This document shows, piece by piece, positions 60,001 to 64,000 of a stretch of 64,000 bases of DNA. Within the stretch, counting starts at the first letter, position 1. Each line of letters begins with the position of its first letter. This DNA comes from Styela clava (Eukaryota; Chordata; Ascidiacea; Stolidobranchia; Styelidae). A program made the translations under genes and the position numbers. The notes under the pieces were generated by a model, which saw only the letters and a program-made list of their open reading frames with translations, was not told where the DNA came from and searched no databases. The stretch is from positions 12,825,001 through 12,889,000 of the forward strand of contig NC_135258.1 of NCBI RefSeq assembly GCF_964204865.1, given 5' to 3'.

Positions 60001-63000
60001 TTGGGAAGGAGAGTTCCCATCTTCAGCAAGAAAGAAGAAGTTTTCCAGGTAAAAAATACTATTTAATTCCAGATGATAGGCCATACGCTGTATCAGTGGT
60101 TCCCAACCTTTTTACCAGCGTCCCAAATTTTTTTTAAATATAAATTTTGTAAAATCTCGCGACCCAAGTGTATGCTCAAATACTAAGCAGCAAACTCTTT
60201 TGGCCATAAAAATAATTTATCAATACAAATCTATCGTTTTTTATAATATTTATTTTGCCAGAAATTACTTCAAAGTAAGTATGGCCGCGCTCGTTTGCTA
60301 TCAGCGAGTTTTTGAATCTGTAGGTTTTACTCGGGCAAAACAGATGATTTCAAATTTTTCCACTGTGATATTTCCCACATATAGAATTGAAAAACAATTC
60401 AATAAATGATGAAAATCAAATTTGAAAAATTACTATAAAATGAGATAAACAAATACAATTTTTGAAAAACAAGCGACCTAAAAAGATTTCCAGGCAACCC
60501 AGTTTTGGGTCGCGACCCATAGGTTGGAAACACTGCTCAATATGATTCAGTCGCACAATTGGCTTTTTTCCTCTACAGGGTATGTGAATCCCAATTACGG
60601 TCTTTTTATAGTTTACAAATCAAAACGAACGTCATAAACGGATTTATTGTACCTGAATTTGATATGTTGGAAATTTTGTACAGTAATTTATTCTGTTAAA
60701 ATCTTCTGACTACAAACATCTAGAAAATTTTCAAGATTTGGATTTTTTGGTAAACAGAAATGCTCTTCATTGGGATTACCAATGTTTTTTCGGCAAAATT
60801 GAAATTATGAAGTAGAATTTGGCATCGCCATTTTGTGGCATCGCAGACCAGATCACAATATTTGAGAACGATATCAATTTGACGTTATATTTCTTAGATT
60901 CCAAATGATTTGAATAAAGATAATGAATCTTATTTATGTTTACAACATCGAGTCGAGCCCTAGTATTTGGCTAAACCATCACTTTCGAATTTGGTTTTAT
61001 TCAATACTTGATTATTTTAAAAATGTTTCAAAAAAGTTGTCATTTTAGATCATCAAATTGAAATTCAATAAGTTGATGGAACCAAAAGTTGGAAATATTG
61101 AAATTTCAATATTTTTGTTCTGTTGATGTAAAATTCACCAAATATTTACAGCCTTCTTTTGTTATTTAATATGGTCAAATGTGTTCAATATTCCAACACT
61201 TATTTTAATGTTCATTAATATTTTTAAAATAATATCATACATTCATACTGTGTTAGTGAATTATTTTTTCAACCCTCACCTCTGATTTGTGAATTATGAA
61301 CAAAAAGTCAAACTGAGCAATTTTACAACGCTTGTCTCATGATGGTTTATTCACACAATTGCTTTTTCTTCATACCCAATTGACAATGTAAATGTAGAGG
61401 ATGTAAGTTACACTGACGTACCTCTGTAAATTCCCCTGTAGTATCCCTGTGTCGAGAATACAGTGTTGTTTGAATATATAATATTTGAATCAACAAGTAG
61501 ATTTGTATAGCTGTACGATTATAACACTTTTGTTACTGGATAAGCTAGTGACAGTCAACAAAATGACTTGCTGTGATGCACTTTTATTCTACATTATGAA
61601 AAAACAAATTCAATTCCATAATATAATTTTTAATATTTTGTTCATAAATGATACAACCTTGGATAAACGTGCATAGTTAGGCTCCATCGCATACACCAAT
61701 CACAATATCTCAATTTGTTTGCTAATTTATTTGCATGAAATAACACCCGGACAAGTAATCAGAAATGTTACGTTTATCCAATTTTGGACCATTTATTCGT
61801 TGGCCATGCTTGATTGAACAAGATAGCTATGTTGTTTATCATTTAGTTTTATTTTAACCTAAGAAACAAAAATAGTGTATTTATGTTATTTTTGATATAT
61901 AGTGCTACATGGTATATCTGTGTTTCATGGTTTGTTAGTAAACAGTAGACTACATATTCTTTTTTTAAATTACTTGTTATTAAAATCATACCTTAAAATA
62001 TGTTACATTGGAATTTTTTCCCAAGAACTTCACTACTTTGAAATCTATTATCTCGTTGTTATTTTTCTGAACATATTACACTTTCATTTTTAAAACAAGA
62101 AAATTTGTATAGCTTCCTGAATTTAAGTGCTTGCCCATAATTCTTCTCAGGGGAACTCTTTTTACTCTGAGTGAGTGCTTTGAGAATATTTGTGAACTTT
62201 TTTGAATTTCAGTACTTTCCAGTAACTTCACTTAAAGATAGATCATCATTTGAGTGAGTGCGCATGGCCTTGCTTCTTATATGCGCAACGAACCTCAATA
62301 TTGAATTCCCTCTGGTTCATCCTATGTTATCTTCTTTCAGACATTAGCGGAGAATCAGATCACAATTGTGCGTGCAACATGGTACATCAAAATGACTGCA
62401 CAGTATGGTGTCCTGCAAGCAGAAGCTAAGAATAAGAAAAATCGAAACAATGTCGATCATAATCCTGGTTCGTTGCATTTGTTATGGATTTACTACCACA
62501 TATCTGTCTTATTGGTCCCATTGAGTTGCCAAAATCTCGTTTCAACTGGACTTCAACTTTTTCATGCAATGCACCTCCATAATTTTATATGGTTGGCATT
62601 TCGGCGGTGTAAATTAGGCTCAAATATGAGTCTTCTTTATTTTTAATTGATTGCTGAGTGCTACTTTTAGTGAATTCAAATTAAGTCGTTTTTTGATTAA
62701 AAAAAAAAAAAATTTTCGTCCTTACCAAATTTAGCTTTGCTCGTTAACAGATGTGTTAAAGGTGAAATGTGCATTTTGGCATACCTTTTTTGTATATGTC
62801 TCAACAGACTTAATAATGGAATGCCAAAAAGGGAGTACCCACTGTAAATGCTTGTTCCTACACTTATTTTCAATTTGTGCACTCGGTACAGATTTTATAT
62901 GTGCTATATACTAAATTTGACTTATGTAGGCCTATATCATTCCCTACTTTTCATTTTTTCGAACAAATTTTATTGGTATATTTTCAACATTTGCTCCGAG

Positions 63001-63434
63001 AGACTCCAGACAAGCACAAGTATACATTGCCAATCGTCTGTTCATATTGTTTATTATTGGTCATTTTGTAGTTCATCGTAAAACACATTCGTCAAAATAT
63101 AGTTAATGTATAGAATGGTTTTCTTATTTTTATAAATCTACTGTGAACAAGGCCCTAGGCAAGCAACCACTGATGTGTAAAAAGTTTTGTTTATAATGTT
63201 TTTGGCGGGACTGGAATCTTCCTGTTTTGACATTACCGATACTTTTTCAAGACTCCTTTATTTCGATGTTAATTATTGGTCTTCAGCTGCAGCCGTAAAG
63301 TGTTACTTTCAGATTTAATGATTTTGATTTCTGTTACAGAATGGACTGCATCGTTATGCAGATTTATGCGAGACCAGTTATCAAGGTTATTGGACGATCC
63401 ATCTCTCAATAATTCTGGGACTTCAGTGATTCCT
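47963..63434 (+). CDS. MED12: Mediator subunit 12 (MED12), 5' part, six exons; continues beyond window
   Basis: Subunit of the Mediator kinase module. It binds and activates CDK8/CDK19 with cyclin C and links the module to MED13 and transcription factors. Six exons with GT-AG borders and consistent phases encode residues 1-219; a good donor (CCT|GTAAGT) after 63434 shows that the gene runs on. Matches to human MED12 are unmistakable: [52 protein letters not shown] and EWT. The CDK8-activating segment is intact: E32, L35 and G43 correspond to human E33, L36 and G44. Human MED12 has about 2,180 residues, so roughly a tenth is visible. Introns are 4.8, 0.8, 6.1, 2.3 and 0.9 kb. Confidence 0.97.
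48041..52798 (+). other. MED12 intron 1
   Basis: A 4.8-kb intron containing one tRNA-derived SINE (48421-48771). The rest is AT-rich, and I see no other gene in it on either strand. Confidence 0.85.
48421..48771 (+). mobile_element. tRNA-derived SINE, most complete copy
   Basis: The head carries an RNA polymerase III A-box-like TGGCGCATCGTGCTAA (48427-48442) and a B-box-like GGTTTGAATCT (48504-48514), spaced as in tRNA genes. The body, ATTATGTGCGAAAGGATTGC..., is shared with copies near 33.0 and 45.3 kb. The tail is ...CTTATCCTATT. Confidence 0.8.
52799..52927 (+). CDS. MED12: MED12 exon 2: CDK8-activating segment
   Basis: Acceptor TATATTTTGCAG, donor AAG|GTGAGA, phase 0, 43 codons. It starts [18 protein letters not shown], nearly identical to human residues 28-45. 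This block holds the positions mutated in human uterine leiomyoma (L36, G44), both conserved here. Confidence 0.97.
53729..53833 (+). CDS. MED12: MED12 exon 3
   Basis: Acceptor TTGTTTTTTTAG, donor CTG|GTATGT, phase 0, 35 codons, ending in the conserved KDNFWL. Confidence 0.93.
55804..56093. mobile_element. Non-autonomous hAT-like element in MED12 intron 3
   Basis: The right end, inverted, is CAGGGTTTCTCAAACTTGGCCC. The left region ACTTCTCAAACTCTGGAAATT followed by CCCTCTCTAAAGG is its diverged partner. Target duplication is unclear. Confidence 0.55.
57294..57381. repeat. Long inverted repeat / hairpin, arms about 31 bp
   Basis: The left arm CATATGAAATAAAACTATAG... (57294-57324) and the right arm ending ...CTATAGTTTTATTTTTTATG (57350-57381) pair almost perfectly across a 25-base loop. 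The central 24 bases of each arm match without error. Confidence 0.85.
58231..58492. repeat. Dispersed repeat with ATAAGCCGACCC blocks, copy 2
   Basis: It contains CATATAAGCCGACCC, CACATAAGCCGACCC and CTCATATGCGAGGATATATG, matching the repeat near 28.4 kb. Confidence 0.6.
59926..60048 (+). CDS. MED12: MED12 exon 4
   Basis: Acceptor TTTTTTTCAG, donor CAG|GTAAAA, phase 0, 41 codons, ending with [14 protein letters not shown]; human has [14 protein letters not shown]. Confidence 0.97.
60094..60535. mobile_element. Non-autonomous hAT-like element in MED12 intron 4
   Basis: The left end CAGTGGTTCCCAACC and the inverted right end CAGTGTTTCCAACCTATGGG form the terminal repeat. CGCTGTAT and CTCAATAT flanks are a possible eroded duplication. 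It inserted 45 bases after exon 4. Confidence 0.75.
62341..62467 (+). CDS. MED12: MED12 exon 5
   Basis: Acceptor TCTTCTTTCAG, donor CCTG|GTTCGT, phase 0 to 1, 42 codons. [17 protein letters not shown] aligns with VPVMRAAWLIKMTCAYY of human MED12. Confidence 0.93.
63340..63434 (+). CDS. MED12: MED12 exon 6
   Basis: Acceptor TTTCTGTTACAG, donor CCT|GTAAGT, phase 1 to 0, 31 codons. The split Glu codon yields EWTASLCRFMRDQLSRLL, matching EWTQIITKYLWEQLQKM. The next exon lies outside the window. Confidence 0.92.
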
Positions 63435-63508
63435 GTAAGTTTTTTATGACTTTGTATTGAAACTAATACAGAACGTCAAGTTTTGTTCAAAGATTTTATC
63501 TGTTAGAT

Positions 63509-63700
63509 CAGCTGTTCCCAAATATTTTGCTGTGCTGGGCCAAATTATCACGGAAAAAACTTTTTTATAATTAATTCCGTTATAAATAAAACTCATTTTT
63601 GTGACCATTAATGTGTAATTTATGTATTTTGAAGTTTGTAAATATGTAGGCCTAAAAATAAAGGCAAAATGTCAACTCTTCTTTCTCATCTTGACCTGGT
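63509..63700. mobile_element. hAT-like terminal sequence, left end only
   Basis: CAGCTGTTCCCAAATATTTTG followed by GTGCTGGGCC resembles a hAT terminal repeat. The right end is not found, so the extent is approximate. Confidence 0.35.
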
Positions 63701-64000
63701 TTTCCTTTAAAAATAATGAAAAAAATCACTTCGGATCCCTAAACTAGGTTCAGAGGATAAATAAACTGCAGCTTACGAAATTGCAGCAAGTGGTGTCTTT
63801 CTCTATTGTTAGGTAGCAGAGGCAGACATTACGTAACAAAACGAAAAGCACATAAAAAAGAGAAAATGAATTCAAAAATTCATATACACAGCATTTAAAA
63901 TGAGAAACCATAAAACATTTGTAATAAATACAATATGTAGCTAGGTGTAACAACATTACATCATAATCATAATAATCCTATACCCAAGTACATGATTTTA

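Noticed and set aside
1..64000. CRISPR arrays, prokaryotic operons, phage or viral genes
   Set aside because: No spaced identical repeats, Shine-Dalgarno-led gene strings or viral proteins were seen; the window is eukaryotic with spliced genes.

Overview
The window is AT-rich eukaryotic nuclear DNA from an animal. Two of its genes are split by GT-AG introns, AATAAA signals follow the stop codons, and short non-autonomous transposons and a tRNA-derived SINE are scattered throughout. The conserved genes are metazoan: STIM, nicastrin, RIF1 and MED12. An invertebrate, possibly a tunicate, fits the style, but the sequence alone does not settle the species.

Layout. 1-4.4 kb holds no gene I can name, only some exon-like islands on the + strand. 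4.4-25.1 kb is one complete minus-strand STIM gene (store-operated calcium entry sensor). I reconstructed it as 14 coding exons giving a 692-residue protein, with all exon phases agreeing. It has a second possible first exon with its own signal peptide. 25.1-28.5 kb is intergenic and repeat-rich. 28.6-30.6 kb is nicastrin (gamma-secretase subunit) in one uninterrupted reading frame. 30.6-36.0 kb is intergenic, with a hAT-like element and two tandem duplications. 36.0-36.7 kb is an intronless 210-residue protein that I do not recognise. 37.5-43.1 kb is RIF1 (replication timing and double-strand break repair) as one 1,873-codon frame. 43.1-47.9 kb is intergenic, with several repeats and one odd unassigned ORF. 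48.0 kb to the right edge is the 5' part of MED12 (Mediator kinase module): six coding exons are recognised and the gene continues past the window.

The genes belong to unrelated pathways (ER calcium sensing, gamma-secretase, genome maintenance, transcription), so no functional cluster is implied. Two contrasts stand out. First, STIM and MED12 are intron-rich, while the three frames between them are intronless and each has a 3' splice-site-like AG just upstream of its ATG. That suggests either 5' UTR introns or spliced-leader trans-splicing. Second, RIF1 carries four copies of a short YEY..VADMS-type motif in its acidic disordered region. I found no convincing new multi-gene system. The most interesting leads are the alternative STIM N-termini, the altered STIM Orai-activating patch, the RIF1 repeats and the 210-residue orphan.
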